DNA of 6,374 nt from assembly GCA_937899895.1 (NCBI GenBank), contig CALBQR010000008.1, positions 1-6,374 of the forward strand, written 5' to 3'. Below, in pieces: positions 6,333-6,374 of the stretch. How positions within the stretch are numbered: position 1 is the first letter of the stretch; the number at the start of each line of letters is the position of its first letter. A model generated the notes under the pieces. The model saw nothing but the letters and a program-made list of their open reading frames with translations, was not told where the DNA came from and did no database searches. Position numbers and translations under genes: made by a program. The stretch comes from an uncultured Alistipes sp. (lineage in GTDB: Bacteria > Bacteroidota > Bacteroidia > Bacteroidales > Rikenellaceae).

Positions 6333-6374
6333 TTACATCATACCGCCCATACCGCCTGCGGGCATCGGGGGAAC
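6333..6374 (-). CDS. groL: 60 kDa chaperonin GroEL, C-terminal end only
   Basis: Read on the - strand, the last 42 bases encode VPPMPAGGMGGMM followed by TAA (complement of 6333-6335). The Gly-Met-rich GGMGGMM tail is the hallmark C-terminus of the bacterial chaperonin GroEL, the ATP-driven cytoplasmic folding ring; the tail lines the floor of the folding chamber. Only 13 residues are present, so the domains, start and any groS partner lie beyond the right edge. The gene converges on the antiporter gene, with a shared bidirectional terminator between them. Confidence 0.88.
   Translation of the reverse strand, partial: VPPMPAGGMGGMM

Overview
The window reads as a Bacteroidota chromosome segment, most likely order Bacteroidales. 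Three promoters carry the TAnnTTTG -7 box typical of that phylum, start codons lack strong Shine-Dalgarno sequences, and a DUF4465-type surface lipoprotein is present. The fairly GC-rich coding sequence and heavy use of TCG for serine would suit an Alistipes-like (Rikenellaceae) genome, but that is an inference from composition only.

Layout, left to right. (1) Positions 1-2334, + strand: the 3' part of a large gene whose start lies outside the window. It fuses a response-regulator receiver domain to a PEP/pyruvate-binding ATP-grasp domain and a conserved C-terminal block of unknown role. (2) 2335-2474: a 140-base gap with the gdhA promoter, an AT-rich palindrome and a long A-rich leader. (3) 2475-3809, +: gdhA, a hexameric type I glutamate dehydrogenase with codon use suggesting high expression, closed by an intrinsic terminator. 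(4) 3927-4622, +: a DUF4465 lipoprotein with its own promoter. (5) 4787-5242, +: rnhA (ribonuclease HI), also with its own promoter just after a terminator. (6) 5283-6248, +: a CaCA-family Na+/Ca2+ antiporter, probably co-transcribed with rnhA. (7) 6333-6374, - strand: the last codons of groL, convergent with the antiporter and sharing a bidirectional terminator with it.

The genes do not form one pathway. They look like neighbouring housekeeping units separated by compact terminator/promoter junctions. The two metabolic proteins at the left (a PEP/pyruvate-domain protein with a phosphorylatable receiver, and ammonium-assimilating or glutamate-catabolising GDH) could both respond to carbon/nitrogen status, but the sequence only shows adjacency. 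The least understood items are the receiver/ATP-grasp fusion, which lacks the phosphohistidine domain in its visible part, and the DUF4465 lipoprotein. No RNA gene, mobile element, CRISPR array or attachment site was seen.
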